64,000 nucleotides of DNA from Acinetobacter sp. N54.MGS-139 (GTDB lineage Bacteria; Pseudomonadota; Gammaproteobacteria; Burkholderiales; Burkholderiaceae_F): the NCBI GenBank assembly GCA_000980495.1, contig LARN01000002.1, positions 1-64,000 on the forward strand, given 5' to 3'. Shown one piece after another: positions 1-8,204 of the stretch. Position 1 is the first letter of the stretch; each line of letters begins with the position of its first letter. A model generated the notes under the pieces. That model made no database searches, had not been told where the DNA came from, and saw only the letters and a program-made list of their open reading frames with translations. The position numbers and the translations under genes are program-made.

Positions 1-207
1 AGCGCACTGCCGATGGTTTACGACGGAGACTGCAGAGTTCTGGACTCTTTGAACAATGTGATGCAGACAAGATTCTGCGGAGGTTATTACTTCGGAGAGG
101 TTGCCGGAAAAAGAAGGAAGTTATTTGGAGCCCTCGGGGTTCCTGTCCCTGACGCTGAGCCCGAAAAGGAACAGGATTACGAAGATGAAGAAGAAACAGA
201 ATTCTAG
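1..207 (+). CDS. C-terminal fragment of an unrecognised protein
   Basis: The frame is open from base 1, so the gene begins outside the window and only its last 68 codons are seen. The fragment has a Cys/Gly/Tyr patch (FCGGYYFGEVAGKRR), a segment KLFGALGVPVP, and a very acidic tail (EDEEETEF). I do not recognise the family. The LGVPVP-type ending loosely resembles the C-termini of some IS transposases, but this is too weak for a call. An internal ATG at 13 is unlikely to be the real start. The gene points toward the minus-strand tRNA operon and ends before its terminator. Confidence 0.5.
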   Translation, partial: SALPMVYDGDCRVLDSLNNVMQTRFCGGYYFGEVAGKRRKLFGALGVPVPDAEPEKEQDYEDEEETEF

Positions 208-345
208 AGAGGTCGCCCTTAGTTCAGAGGTCGGCCTCTGCTAGATGCTCTAAACCCTGCAATATTTCAGAATATTTCAGGAAGGAATAGGGACGGCGGC
301 GAGAAATCGAAAGGTTTTTTGCCGTATCTTTTCTCGGAGCAGAAA

Positions 346-368
346 TGAAAAAATCCGCAAACGCGGAT
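346..368 (-). terminator. Rho-independent terminator of the tRNA operon
   Basis: Read on the minus strand, a 6-bp stem (ATCCGC/GCGGAT) with a 4-base loop is followed directly by a run of T. It lies just downstream of the last tRNA of the minus-strand cluster. Confidence 0.75.
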
Positions 369-385
369 CATCGATGAAGAGAATT

Positions 386-461
386 TGGAGCGGGAGACGA
401 GTCTCGAACTCGCGACCTCAACCTTGGCAAGGTTGCGCTCTACCAACTGAGCTACTCCCGC
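386..461 (-). tRNA. tRNA-Gly (GCC)
   Basis: The minus strand gives a 76-nt cloverleaf: acceptor GCGGGAG pairing with CTCCCGC, a GTTCGAGAC T-arm, anticodon loop with GCC, and an encoded 3' CCA. It is the last of four tRNAs in this operon and is identical to the copies at 498-573 and 673-748. Confidence 0.97.
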
Positions 462-497
462 ATGGAGCGTGATTCTACACTATTTTCAGAAACTGTG

Positions 498-573
498 TGG
501 AGCGGGAGACGAGTCTCGAACTCGCGACCTCAACCTTGGCAAGGTTGCGCTCTACCAACTGAGCTACTCCCGC
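498..573 (-). tRNA. tRNA-Gly (GCC), second copy
   Basis: This is a 76-nt tRNA, identical in sequence to the copies on either side, with anticodon GCC and an encoded CCA. It lies 5 nt downstream of tRNA-Cys in the minus-strand transcript. Confidence 0.97.
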
Positions 574-578
574 GTCAC

Positions 579-652
579 TGGAGGCGCGAAGCGGAGTCGA
601 ACCGCTCTCAACGGATTTGCAATCCGGTGCATAACCGCTTTGCTATCGCGCC
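579..652 (-). tRNA. tRNA-Cys (GCA)
   Basis: The minus strand gives a 74-nt tRNA starting GGCGCGATAGC, with anticodon GCA within GGATTGCAAATCC, T-arm GGTTCGACTCC, matching acceptor TCGCGCC and an encoded CCA. It is embedded among three tRNA-Gly copies. A Gly-Cys pairing is common in proteobacterial tRNA clusters. Confidence 0.96.
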
Positions 653-672
653 AACATCAGATAACTGAAAAT

Positions 673-748
673 TGGAGCGGGAGACGAGTCTCGAACTCGC
701 GACCTCAACCTTGGCAAGGTTGCGCTCTACCAACTGAGCTACTCCCGC
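673..748 (-). tRNA. tRNA-Gly (GCC), promoter-proximal copy
   Basis: This is the first gene of the minus-strand tRNA operon: 76 nt, anticodon GCC, encoded CCA. Its 5' end lies a few bases downstream of the predicted transcription start of the promoter at 761-789. Confidence 0.97.
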
Positions 749-760
749 GACAGAAGTTGC

Positions 761-789
761 ACTATACAGAGGCTTTTTGGACTTGTCAA
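761..789 (-). promoter_or_regulatory. Near-consensus sigma-70 promoter of the tRNA operon
   Basis: On the minus strand there is a perfect -35 TTGACA (784-789), a 17-bp spacer and -10 TATAGT (761-766). Transcription would start near 754, about six bases before the first tRNA. It is the best sigma-70 promoter in the window, as expected for a stable-RNA operon. Confidence 0.85.
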
Positions 790-979
790 ACGAGTTGAGG
801 AAATTACTTTGAAAGGGAAATGTTTATATTTGTGAACACGCTTTTAGAGTCGCAGATTTCTCCCCGTATTTGTCTTTTAACTTCAAATAGTTCGGTGAAA
901 AACCCAATGTTTTTTGGTGGAAAATCGGCGCCTTTTCTTTTATCCTATAAGCGAGGACTATTCACTTTTCCAAATAAAG

Positions 980-1402
980 ATGGGATTAAAAGTTTTTAAT
1001 TTTATTTGCGAAAACGGACATACGTTCGAGGCGATGGTGCCCAGCATCGAAGCTTTTGAGGAACAAAAAAAGAACGGTTTTTTCACATGTCCTGTGTGTA
1101 ATTCGAATGTCATTTCGAGAGCCCTTTCTGCGCCCCACATCCAGGCCTCTTCTACACAAAAGGACGTCCCGCAAAATACCGTGGAGGCAATGCATACCGT
1201 CTATAAAACGGTTAAAAAGATACTGGATGAGAGCGAATTTGTCGGGGATCGATTTGCCGATGAGGCTCGCTCCATTCACAGAGGAGACGCCCCGGACCGC
1301 CTCATCACCGGAACTCCGACCTCGGAAGAGGTTTCAGAACTCCGGGATGAAGGAATTGAAGTTTTAGAGATTGGGCTTAAGAAAGATCGCTCGATGAACT
1401 GA
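980..1402 (+). CDS. DUF1178 zinc-ribbon-like protein
   Basis: A 140-residue protein beginning MGLKVFNFICENGHTFEAM, matching DUF1178 in layout. The N-terminal half has a metal-knuckle pattern: C10, H14, then C37-x2-C40. The C-terminal half carries RSIHRGDAP and an acidic stretch, also usual for the family. Function is unknown in general; the cysteines suggest zinc binding. I chose ATG 980 because family members start at this strand; the frame is open upstream to an ATG at 914, but those residues look unlike the family. Its last 26 bases overlap the convergent yheS end. Confidence 0.85.
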   Translation: MGLKVFNFICENGHTFEAMVPSIEAFEEQKKNGFFTCPVCNSNVISRALSAPHIQASSTQKDVPQNTVEAMHTVYKTVKKILDESEFVGDRFADEARSIHRGDAPDRLITGTPTSEEVSELRDEGIEVLEIGLKKDRSMN

Positions 1403-3299
1403 TGTTCTGAAGCTCTTCGGAAATTTCGAGCCAGCGGCCTTCGAGTTCGTCAATCTTGGAAGAGAGTTCGCCGTGACGTTTTAAGGCTTCTGCAACCGCT
1501 TCCTGATTTCCTTGATAAAAATCAGTGTCAGCAAGTTTGAGATCCAAAGCACTCTTCTCTTTGTTGGCTAAATCGAGTTCTTTCTCGATCTTGCTGAGCT
1601 CTTTTTTGAGCGGTTTAGACAGGGCACTGATGCGGGCACGTTCCTGAGCCTCGTTTCGGCGCTGCTCCTTACGATTCACAGGAGCAGGTGCCCCGGAATC
1701 TTCAGGTGCCGCATTCCTCGCTTTCTTGTCCTTTAAGACAATTTCGGCATATTCATCCAAATCTCCGTCAAATTCAGAGAGCTTGCCGTCGCGAACTAAC
1801 CAAAGTTCGTCGCAGCTGGCTCTGAGCAAATGACGATCGTGAGAGACGAGGAGGACGGCGCCTTCATAAGAGGAGAGGGCGACGGTTAGAGCCTCGCGAG
1901 TTTCCATATCTAGGTGATTGGTCGGTTCGTCCAGCACGAGAAGATTTGGTTTGTTCCAAGCGATAAGCGCCAGGGAGAGGCGGGCTTTTTCTCCGCCGGA
2001 CATGGGACCGACCGGTGAAAGAGCCTGGTCTCCGGAAAAGCGGAATTTGCCTAAGAAGTTCCTCAAGTCCAGTTCGCGCATATTCGGAGGAGCAATGCGC
2101 GTTAAATGCTGCAGAGGAGACTCGTCGTCTCTTAAGTCATTGAGCTGATGCTGAGCGAAATAGCCGATCTCCAGACCTTGTCCGTAGCGGATTTCTCCGG
2201 CTAGAGGTTTAAGCTCGCCGATGAGGGTCTTCACAAGCGTCGACTTCCCGGCGCCGTTTACGCCTAGGATACCGATTCGAGCGCCTGCCGAAATATTGCA
2301 TTTAACTTGAGTCAGGATGGGATGGTCGGGTTCGTATCCACAGGCAACCCCTTCAGCGGTGATTAAATGCTGAGGCACTTTTTCCGGCTGCAGGAAAGAA
2401 AACCTCCATTCGTTCTTAGCCAAGACAGGCTCGACGGATTGAAGTTTTTCCAGCATTTTGATTCGCGACTGGGCCTGACGAGCTTTCGTGGCCTTGTAGC
2501 GGAATCGATCAATGTAGGCCTGGAGATGCGACGCGGTGCGTTCGTAAGCTTTAGCGGCGGCTTGCTGAAGCGCAAGTTTTTGAGCTCTGGTTACCTCAAA
2601 CTGAGAGTAGTTGCCGCCGTACCGATTGATCGTGTTGTCTTCAACCGACCAAATGGATTTTGCAATTCGATCCAGGAATTCTCTGTCGTGAGAAATGACA
2701 ATGACGGTGGCTTCCTGCTGCTTCAGGAAACTTTCAAGCCAGATGACCGAGTCAATGTCCAAATGGTTGGTCGGCTCGTCCAGCAGAAGCAAATCGGCCG
2801 GACGCATGAGCGCACGGGCCAGCGCGATTCGGTTTCTCCAGCCGCCGGAAAACTCGGAGACCTTGCGGGATGAGTCATTGGGCTTGAAACCCAGGCCGTA
2901 GAGAATTTCTTCGGCCTTGGCGACGACAGCGCCTTCATTGATTTCGGCCAAATGGGCGACGGCTTGCGCATAAGCCATATCGTCGCCGGCTTTATCTGCG
3001 CGTTTGAGCTCTGCCCTAGCTTCCATCAAAGGTGCATGTCCTTCCAGAATGTACTCCAAAGCCGGAAGATCTGTCTCGACGACACGCTGAGCGACGTGCG
3101 AGATGCGGTTCAAAGGAGGCGCAAGGATGTCGCCGTCCTCGGTGGAAAGCTCGCCCAGAATGGCTGCGAAAAGGGTGGACTTGCCGGAACCGTTAGGCCC
3201 GACCAATCCGATAATTTCTCCGTCCGAAGTCGTGAGATTGACGTTTTTATATAAAACTCTAACGCCTCGAACCAGGCTCACATTCTGAAGTCTAAGCAT
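1377..3299 (-). CDS. yheS: ABC-F family ATPase, YheS type
   Basis: A 640-residue soluble protein with two ABC ATPase domains and no membrane segment, which defines ABC-F. Domain 1 has Walker A GPNGSGKS (34-41), signature SGGWRNR and Walker B with LLLLDEPTNHLD. Domain 2 has GVNGAGKS, SGGEKAR and LLVLDEPTNHLD. Length and the basic/coiled C-terminal tail match E. coli YheS (637). ABC-F proteins act on ribosomes; the specific role of YheS is inferred only from the family. Its start overlaps the end of prmB by 8 bp, so the two are probably translationally coupled. Confidence 0.93.
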   Translation of the reverse strand: MLRLQNVSLVRGVRVLYKNVNLTTSDGEIIGLVGPNGSGKSTLFAAILGELSTEDGDILAPPLNRISHVAQRVVETDLPALEYILEGHAPLMEARAELKRADKAGDDMAYAQAVAHLAEINEGAVVAKAEEILYGLGFKPNDSSRKVSEFSGGWRNRIALARALMRPADLLLLDEPTNHLDIDSVIWLESFLKQQEATVIVISHDREFLDRIAKSIWSVEDNTINRYGGNYSQFEVTRAQKLALQQAAAKAYERTASHLQAYIDRFRYKATKARQAQSRIKMLEKLQSVEPVLAKNEWRFSFLQPEKVPQHLITAEGVACGYEPDHPILTQVKCNISAGARIGILGVNGAGKSTLVKTLIGELKPLAGEIRYGQGLEIGYFAQHQLNDLRDDESPLQHLTRIAPPNMRELDLRNFLGKFRFSGDQALSPVGPMSGGEKARLSLALIAWNKPNLLVLDEPTNHLDMETREALTVALSSYEGAVLLVSHDRHLLRASCDELWLVRDGKLSEFDGDLDEYAEIVLKDKKARNAAPEDSGAPAPVNRKEQRRNEAQERARISALSKPLKKELSKIEKELDLANKEKSALDLKLADTDFYQGNQEAVAEALKRHGELSSKIDELEGRWLEISEELQNISSSSDLS

Positions 3300-4191
3300 T
3301 GGGAAGCTGTTCTTTCTTAATCATGAAGACTTGATCTTTGCCGCCGGAAGTCGGCAGCCAGGTGACCTCAATATTCGGGAAACGTTCCTTGAAGTTTTCG
3401 GCTCCGTCTCCGAGTTCAACGATTAAAACACCGTTGTCATTTAAGTGCGCTTTAACTTCTTTAAGCAGCCGGTCGATGATATCCATGCCGTCGGCTCCTG
3501 CGACCAAGGCTAAAGAAGGTTCGTAACGATACTCCTGAGGCAGTCCTTCCATCGAGGATTCGGTGACATAGGGAGGATTAGAAATAATGAGATCGTATTT
3601 CGTGTTCTGCAGATTCTCGAAAAGATCGCTCTGAATCGGATAGACACGATTTTCGAGTTCGTAGTCGGCGATATTGATTTCTGCCACTTCTAGTGCTTCG
3701 CTGCTGATATCGACGGCATCGACTTCGGCCTGAGGAAACTTTTCTGCCAGCAGAATGGCCAAGCAGCCGGAACCGGTGCACATATCCAAAATGGAGCGGA
3801 TGTGAGCAGGGTCAGGAAGAAGACCGTCAAAATTTTTCTCGATCAGTTCCGCGATGTAGCTGCGGGGAATCAAGACTCTCTCATCTACGTAGAAGGGGAA
3901 ACCTGTGAGCCACCACTCTTTCGTAATGTAGGCTGTCGGTTCGAGATCGTCGCAGCGGCGGGAAATGTTATTTAATACCGTTTCCCGTTCATTGTTGGTT
4001 AGTGCGGCGTCTAAGAATTTATCTTCGTACTCCAGCGGAATACGGAGCGTGCGGAGGACCAAAAACGCGGCTTCTTCTTCCGGATTTTGGTAGCCGTGAT
4101 TGAATGTGGCTTCAGAAGAATAAAGCCTCGTCGTGCAGTACCGAATGAAATCCCGGATGGTTTTAAGCGGTTCAGTATTAGTTTCCATCAT
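3292..4191 (-). CDS. prmB: Ribosomal protein L3 N5-glutamine methyltransferase
   Basis: PrmB methylates a glutamine of ribosomal protein L3 using S-adenosylmethionine. About 299 residues. An N-terminal helical domain precedes the Rossmann methyltransferase fold, with motif I LDMCTGSGCLAI (around 137) and catalytic NPPY at 205-208. The spacing and the YVDERVLIPRS segment favour PrmB over PrmC. A GTG at 4197 and ATGs at 4191 and 4188 are all possible starts; I used 4191. It overlaps dapE upstream and yheS downstream, suggesting one transcript. Its link to ribosomes fits the ABC-F neighbour. Confidence 0.92.
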   Translation of the reverse strand: MMETNTEPLKTIRDFIRYCTTRLYSSEATFNHGYQNPEEEAAFLVLRTLRIPLEYEDKFLDAALTNNERETVLNNISRRCDDLEPTAYITKEWWLTGFPFYVDERVLIPRSYIAELIEKNFDGLLPDPAHIRSILDMCTGSGCLAILLAEKFPQAEVDAVDISSEALEVAEINIADYELENRVYPIQSDLFENLQNTKYDLIISNPPYVTESSMEGLPQEYRYEPSLALVAGADGMDIIDRLLKEVKAHLNDNGVLIVELGDGAENFKERFPNIEVTWLPTSGGKDQVFMIKKEQLPNA

Positions 4192-5323
4192 GTTCACTTA
4201 AAAAAATGCGTTCCAGTATTCTGAAATAAATTTTAGATAAGCAGGCGATATCCTTTGTCGGAATGCGCTCATTGACCTTATGTATGCGATCGTTCACCGG
4301 TCCGAACTCTACAACTTGGGGGCACCACTGTCGAATAAATCTGCCGTCGCTGGTGCCCCCGGAAGTTGAGAATTCAGGTTTGATGCCGGTCACATCCTGA
4401 ACAGCCCGGGCGAGCTCGTTTCTGAAGTAAGGCTTTTCTGAGAAAAACGGCGAGGCGCTTTCCTGCCATTCAATCTTGAAATCCAAATCATGTTTTCGGC
4501 ACATGTCTTCGATCTGTTTCTCCAGTGACGCCGCGGTGTGTTTGGGGTTGTACCGAATGTTGAAGGTAATGATGCATTCACCCGGAACCACATTGACCGC
4601 TCCTGTGCCTGCATGGATGTTGCTGATTTGGAATGAAGTAGCTGGGAAAGGAGGAAGACCTTCATCCCAGACGGTTTGAGAGAGTTCGGCAAGCAGAGGT
4701 GCGGCGCTGTGAATAGGATTCTTAACCTTCTCTGGATAAGCAACGTGTCCCTGAATGCCTCGAACGGTGAGTTTGCCGTTCAAAGAGCCGCGGCGCCCGT
4801 TTTTAATAGTGTCGCCCAGCTGCTTGAAGCAGCTGGGTTCTCCGACGATGCAAAAATCAGGTGCGGCTTCGCGTTCGGCTAAAACCTCAAGTGCATACTT
4901 GGTGCCGTCTTTGCCGTCGCCTTCTTCATCGCTTGTGAACAGCATTGCAATGGTTCCTTTGAACTGCGGATGCTTGGATACGAACTCACAAGCGGCCGCA
5001 GCAAAACAAGCGTCGGAGGTTTTCATGTCCTGAGTGCCGCGTCCGTACAAAAAGCCCTCGTCTTCAGTGGGTTCAAACGGCGGGAACTTCCATCCGTCCG
5101 CCCCCGGCGGCACAACGTCCACATGTCCGGCAAAGAGAAATACGGGAGATCCTGAACCGTACTTTGCCCACAGGTTTTTTGTGTTTCCTCGATTAATCTC
5201 TTCGCAAATAAAGCCGTAACGCGTGAGGAGATCGGCAAAGATCTTTAAAGAACCTGCATCCGAAGGCGTCACGGATTCACAAGCGATGAGTTTTTTAGTG
5301 AGTTCAAGAGGGTCTTGCTGCAT
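4178..5323 (-). CDS. dapE: Succinyl-diaminopimelate desuccinylase
   Basis: DapE hydrolyses N-succinyl-LL-diaminopimelate to LL-diaminopimelate and succinate in lysine and peptidoglycan precursor synthesis. From ATG 5323 it is 381 residues (E. coli 375). The dinuclear metal site is visible: H67 in AGHVDV, D99 in GRGTQDMKTSD, and E133/E134 in TSDEEGDG. A C-terminal GGTSDGRF follows. The frame is open further upstream, but those residues cross the hairpins behind dapD and are unlikely to be coding. dapD and dapC lie upstream on the same strand, separated by two hairpins. Confidence 0.95.
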   Translation of the reverse strand: MQQDPLELTKKLIACESVTPSDAGSLKIFADLLTRYGFICEEINRGNTKNLWAKYGSGSPVFLFAGHVDVVPPGADGWKFPPFEPTEDEGFLYGRGTQDMKTSDACFAAAACEFVSKHPQFKGTIAMLFTSDEEGDGKDGTKYALEVLAEREAAPDFCIVGEPSCFKQLGDTIKNGRRGSLNGKLTVRGIQGHVAYPEKVKNPIHSAAPLLAELSQTVWDEGLPPFPATSFQISNIHAGTGAVNVVPGECIITFNIRYNPKHTAASLEKQIEDMCRKHDLDFKIEWQESASPFFSEKPYFRNELARAVQDVTGIKPEFSTSGGTSDGRFIRQWCPQVVEFGPVNDRIHKVNERIPTKDIACLSKIYFRILERIFLSEHDGN

Positions 5324-5352
5324 GCTGAACATTCTCAAATTCAGAAGTAGAG

Positions 5353-5388
5353 AAAAAATGCGAAGACCTCTGTCGGGAAAGACAGAGG
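5353..5388 (-). terminator. Second hairpin downstream of dapD, in the dapE leader
   Basis: On the minus strand an 8-bp perfect stem (CCTCTGTC/GACAGAGG, 5367-5388) with a 6-base loop is followed about 8 nt later by TTTTTT (5353-5358). It lies between the palindrome at 5400-5421 and the dapE start. It is either a backup terminator or a leader structure for dapE. Confidence 0.5.
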
Positions 5389-5392
5389 CTCT

Positions 5393-5421
5393 AAAGAAAG
5401 GGCCTTGAAATTTCAAGGCCC
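5393..5421 (-). terminator. Terminator after dapD, 22-bp perfect palindrome
   Basis: GGGCCTTGAAA and its exact complement make a fully self-complementary 22-mer at 5400-5421. On the minus strand it is followed by TTTCTTT. It sits 7 nt beyond the dapD stop codon. Confidence 0.65.
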
Positions 5422-5427
5422 GTAAAA

Positions 5428-6234
5428 TTAGTCGCGAAGAAGTTCGTTAATGCTTGTCTTCGAACGCGTCTTGGCGTCTACGCGCTTAACGATAACCGCG
5501 CAGTTAAGATTGTACTTGCCGTCAGCAGAAGGCAGGCTTCCAGGGACAACAACGGAACCGGCAGGCACTCTGCCGCGATGGATTTCGCCGGTCGTACGGT
5601 CATAAATCTTCGTGCTTTGTCCGATGAAGACACCCATGGAGATTACGCTGTTTTCTTCCACAACGACACCTTCGACGATCTCGCTGCGGGCGCCGATGAA
5701 GCAGTTGTCTTCGATGATTGTCGGGGAGGCCTGCAAAGGTTCCAACACGCCGCCGATACCGACACCGCCGGAAAGGTGGCAGTTCTTACCGACCTGTGCG
5801 CAGGAGCCCACTGTGGACCAAGTGTCGACCATGGTGTTCTCGCCGATGTAGGCACCGATGTTGACAAAAGAGGGCATCAACACGACACTCGGAGCGATGT
5901 AGCTGCCGTGGCGGGCGACTGCGGTCGGAACACAGCGGATGCCGGATTCTTTCCAATCGGACTCGGAAAAATGATCGAAGCGGGAGGGCACCTTGTCAAA
6001 GAAGGACAGGTCGCCGGCGCGGACCATTTTGTTCGGATAAAGCTGGAAGCTCAAAAGAACGGCTTTTTTGATCCATTCGTGCGTGACCCAATTGCCGTCA
6101 ATTTTTTCCGCGACGCGAAGTTTTCCCTGCTGAAGCAGTTTGATGACTTCATCGACGGAGTTTTGAACTTCAGGCGGAAAGTGTTCGGGACGAAGGCCGA
6201 AAGATTCTTCAATAATTTGCTTCAATGCTTCCAT
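5428..6234 (-). CDS. dapD: Tetrahydrodipicolinate N-succinyltransferase
   Basis: DapD transfers succinyl from succinyl-CoA to tetrahydrodipicolinate, committing it to the succinylase branch of lysine/DAP synthesis. 268 residues (E. coli 274). An N-terminal helical domain is followed by a left-handed beta-helix of hexapeptide repeats ([45 protein letters not shown]). GAGGAATAACT precedes the ATG as ribosome-binding site. dapC lies 2 nt upstream, so dapC-dapD form an operon. Confidence 0.97.
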   Translation of the reverse strand: MEALKQIIEESFGLRPEHFPPEVQNSVDEVIKLLQQGKLRVAEKIDGNWVTHEWIKKAVLLSFQLYPNKMVRAGDLSFFDKVPSRFDHFSESDWKESGIRCVPTAVARHGSYIAPSVVLMPSFVNIGAYIGENTMVDTWSTVGSCAQVGKNCHLSGGVGIGGVLEPLQASPTIIEDNCFIGARSEIVEGVVVEENSVISMGVFIGQSTKIYDRTTGEIHRGRVPAGSVVVPGSLPSADGKYNLNCAVIVKRVDAKTRSKTSINELLRD

Positions 6235-6236
6235 AG

Positions 6237-7427
6237 TTATTCCTCAAAGGGGTCAAATTCTGCAATTCTTTTAGCGGCCTCTGTGACTTCGGGCACGGTG
6301 GCAACCAAAGCGATACGGATGTAGCCGGACCCGGGGTTGACACCGTTGACCTCTCGGCCAAGAAAACTGCCCGGGAGAACGGTGATGCCCTTTTTCTCAT
6401 AAAGCCGTCTTGCATAAAGTTTATCGTCTATAGGCGTTTTCGCCCACAAGTAAAAACTTGCATCGGGCATTTCTACTTCTAGTGCTTGTTTCAGAAGCGG
6501 AACAGCCGCCTTGAATTTTTCGACATAAAGGCGTCTGTTTTCCCGCACATGTTCTTCATCATTCCAAGCCGCAATACTTGCGTGCTGTACGGCGCCCCCC
6601 ATTGCGCTGCCGTGGTAGGTTCGGTAGAGCAGGAACGGTTTAATCAGTTTTTCGTCACCTGCAACAAAACCGGTACGCATGCCCGGGATGTTGGAGCGCT
6701 TCGACAAGCTCGAGAAGACAATCAGGCGGTCGAAGTTAGTTCTGCCCAAAAGTTTGGCAGCGGTCAAAGAGCCGAGAGGCGGATTGTCTTCGTCAAAATA
6801 AATTTCCGAGTAACACTCGTCGCTGCCGATCACAAAGCCGTATTTGTCGGAAAGGTCAAAAAGCCTCTTCCAATCTTCCAGTGAAAGTACCGTTCCGGTC
6901 GGGTTATTGGGAGAGCAGACAAACAGCAGCTGAGTGCGTTTTAGAACTTCTTCCGGTACGGTGGAATAGTCAGGCTTGAAGCCTGTCTCAGCTGTCATCG
7001 GGCAAAAATACGGCTCGGCACCGGCTAATTTTGCTGCGCCTTCATAAATTTGATAGAAAGGATTCGGTGTGACGACGACCGGGTCTTTAGTCGGATCGAT
7101 GACAACTTGGGTCAGTGCAAACAAAGCTTCACGCGATCCGTTGGTCGGCAGGATTTGGGAAGCCGGATCGAGTTTTACGCCGTAGCGCTTTTCAATCCAG
7201 TTCCCAATCGCTTCTTTCAGCTCAGGGTAACCGCTTGTCGGAGGATACTTTTCAAACAAGGCCTGATGATCGAAGAGAGATTGTTTGACGGTTTCAGGCG
7301 CCGGATGTTTCGGTTCACCGATGGAAAGGGAAATCGGTTTGAGTCCTTCCGGCAGTTTTGCGCCCTCCAAAAGTTTGCGCAGCTTCGCAAAGGGATAGGG
7401 CTGAAGTGTATTAAGCAGCGGATTCAT
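6237..7427 (-). CDS. dapC: Succinyldiaminopimelate transaminase
   Basis: A PLP-dependent class I/II aminotransferase of 396 residues. It converts N-succinyl-2-amino-6-ketopimelate and glutamate to N-succinyl-DAP, between DapD and DapE. Features: [27 protein letters not shown] and the PLP-lysine motif [17 protein letters not shown]. Assignment to DapC rather than another aminotransferase rests on position directly before dapD. I chose ATG 7427 ([13 protein letters not shown]), because the open frame upstream to 7460 does not resemble the family. Confidence 0.93.
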   Translation of the reverse strand: MNPLLNTLQPYPFAKLRKLLEGAKLPEGLKPISLSIGEPKHPAPETVKQSLFDHQALFEKYPPTSGYPELKEAIGNWIEKRYGVKLDPASQILPTNGSREALFALTQVVIDPTKDPVVVTPNPFYQIYEGAAKLAGAEPYFCPMTAETGFKPDYSTVPEEVLKRTQLLFVCSPNNPTGTVLSLEDWKRLFDLSDKYGFVIGSDECYSEIYFDEDNPPLGSLTAAKLLGRTNFDRLIVFSSLSKRSNIPGMRTGFVAGDEKLIKPFLLYRTYHGSAMGGAVQHASIAAWNDEEHVRENRRLYVEKFKAAVPLLKQALEVEMPDASFYLWAKTPIDDKLYARRLYEKKGITVLPGSFLGREVNGVNPGSGYIRIALVATVPEVTEAAKRIAEFDPFEE

Positions 7428-7518
7428 GTTTGCTGATCTTTCTCGTTGGAATATCCACAAAATTTTAGCGAAGGAAGAAGCAATTGTCGCGCTTGAAAAC
7501 TACGAAATGAAGCGGTGC

Positions 7519-7548
7519 AAAAAAGAACGGCCCGTCGATGACGGGCCG
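7519..7548 (-). terminator. Rho-independent terminator of queF
   Basis: On the minus strand CGGCCCGTC and GACGGGCCG pair around a 3-base loop and are followed by TTCTTTTTT. It lies 17 nt past the queF stop codon. Confidence 0.9.
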
Positions 7549-7564
7549 CTGAGGAAAAACCGAA

Positions 7565-7984
7565 TTAACCGCGAGTCGGATCGTTTGATTCGAATTCTGG
7601 CAGTTCAACCGGCTTGACCGGTGTCCAGCCTTCCTTACGGTATTCGGCAACAACTGTCGTGTAGATGCCGCCGCGGACCCACCATTTAGCCTTAAGTCTC
7701 ATGAAACGCGGGGAGGTGGCTGCAACGAGATCGTCCAGGATCTTGTTGGTGATGGCCTCATGGAAAGCACCTTCCTGACGATAGCTCCACATATAGAGTT
7801 TCAGAGCCTTGAGTTCGACATTCTTCTGGTCCGGAATGTAATCGAGCAGAAGTGTGGCGAAGTCGGGCTGCCCGGTTAACGGGCAAAGCGACGTGAACTC
7901 TGGGATTTCAATGTGAATTAAATAATCCCGATTTGGCTGAGGATTCGGGAAAGTCTCAAGATTCTTGCTAGGAGCAGTAGACAT
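7565..7984 (-). CDS. queF: NADPH-dependent preQ0 reductase, short type
   Basis: QueF reduces 7-cyano-7-deazaguanine (preQ0) to preQ1 in queuosine synthesis. At 139 residues this is the short, unimodular form rather than the approximately 280-residue E. coli form. The catalytic Cys is in [14 protein letters not shown], the QueF signature is ELKALKLY, and EGAFHE supplies the conserved Glu/His. It is monocistronic, with its own promoter and a strong terminator. No other queuosine gene is in the window. Confidence 0.95.
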   Translation of the reverse strand: MSTAPSKNLETFPNPQPNRDYLIHIEIPEFTSLCPLTGQPDFATLLLDYIPDQKNVELKALKLYMWSYRQEGAFHEAITNKILDDLVAATSPRFMRLKAKWWVRGGIYTTVVAEYRKEGWTPVKPVELPEFESNDPTRG

Positions 7985-8025
7985 GAAAATTATTTTTCCG
8001 CTATGTGTTTAATTAGAGGACACAA

Positions 8026-8053
8026 ATTATAAGGTCGCGAAAAGAAAGACAAA
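8026..8053 (-). promoter_or_regulatory. Candidate sigma-70 promoter of queF
   Basis: On the minus strand there is a consensus -10 TATAAT (8026-8031) with TTGTCT (8048-8053) as a weaker -35, spaced by 16 bp. It lies about 45 nt upstream of the queF start. Confidence 0.45.
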
Positions 8054-8204
8054 ACGATTTGAACCGCTGTGGGTAACCCGGAGAAAAACAAAATTGCATC
8101 AGTTCGTAATACAGTGGTTTTCTTCATAAGCCTGTAGAATATTGAGTCTTAAGTAGTAGCCTGCGGCGAGCGTGGCCGCGGGTCCAGGATTTAGCTAAAG
8201 AAAG

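Noticed and set aside
1..207. Insertion-sequence remnant at the left edge
   Set aside because: The visible 68 codons give only a loose resemblance to transposase C-termini, and no inverted repeat or target duplication can be seen.
261..280. Tandem repeat of AATATTTCAG (two units)
   Set aside because: Only two copies of a 10-mer in AT-rich spacer; no array or flanking structure.
386..748. CRISPR-like repeat pattern
   Set aside because: The repeated 76-bp units are complete tRNA genes with cloverleaf folding, not CRISPR repeats.
8032..8204. preQ1 riboswitch ahead of queF
   Set aside because: The queF leader is only about 35 nt from the candidate promoter and lacks the C-rich loop and A-rich tail of preQ1 aptamers.
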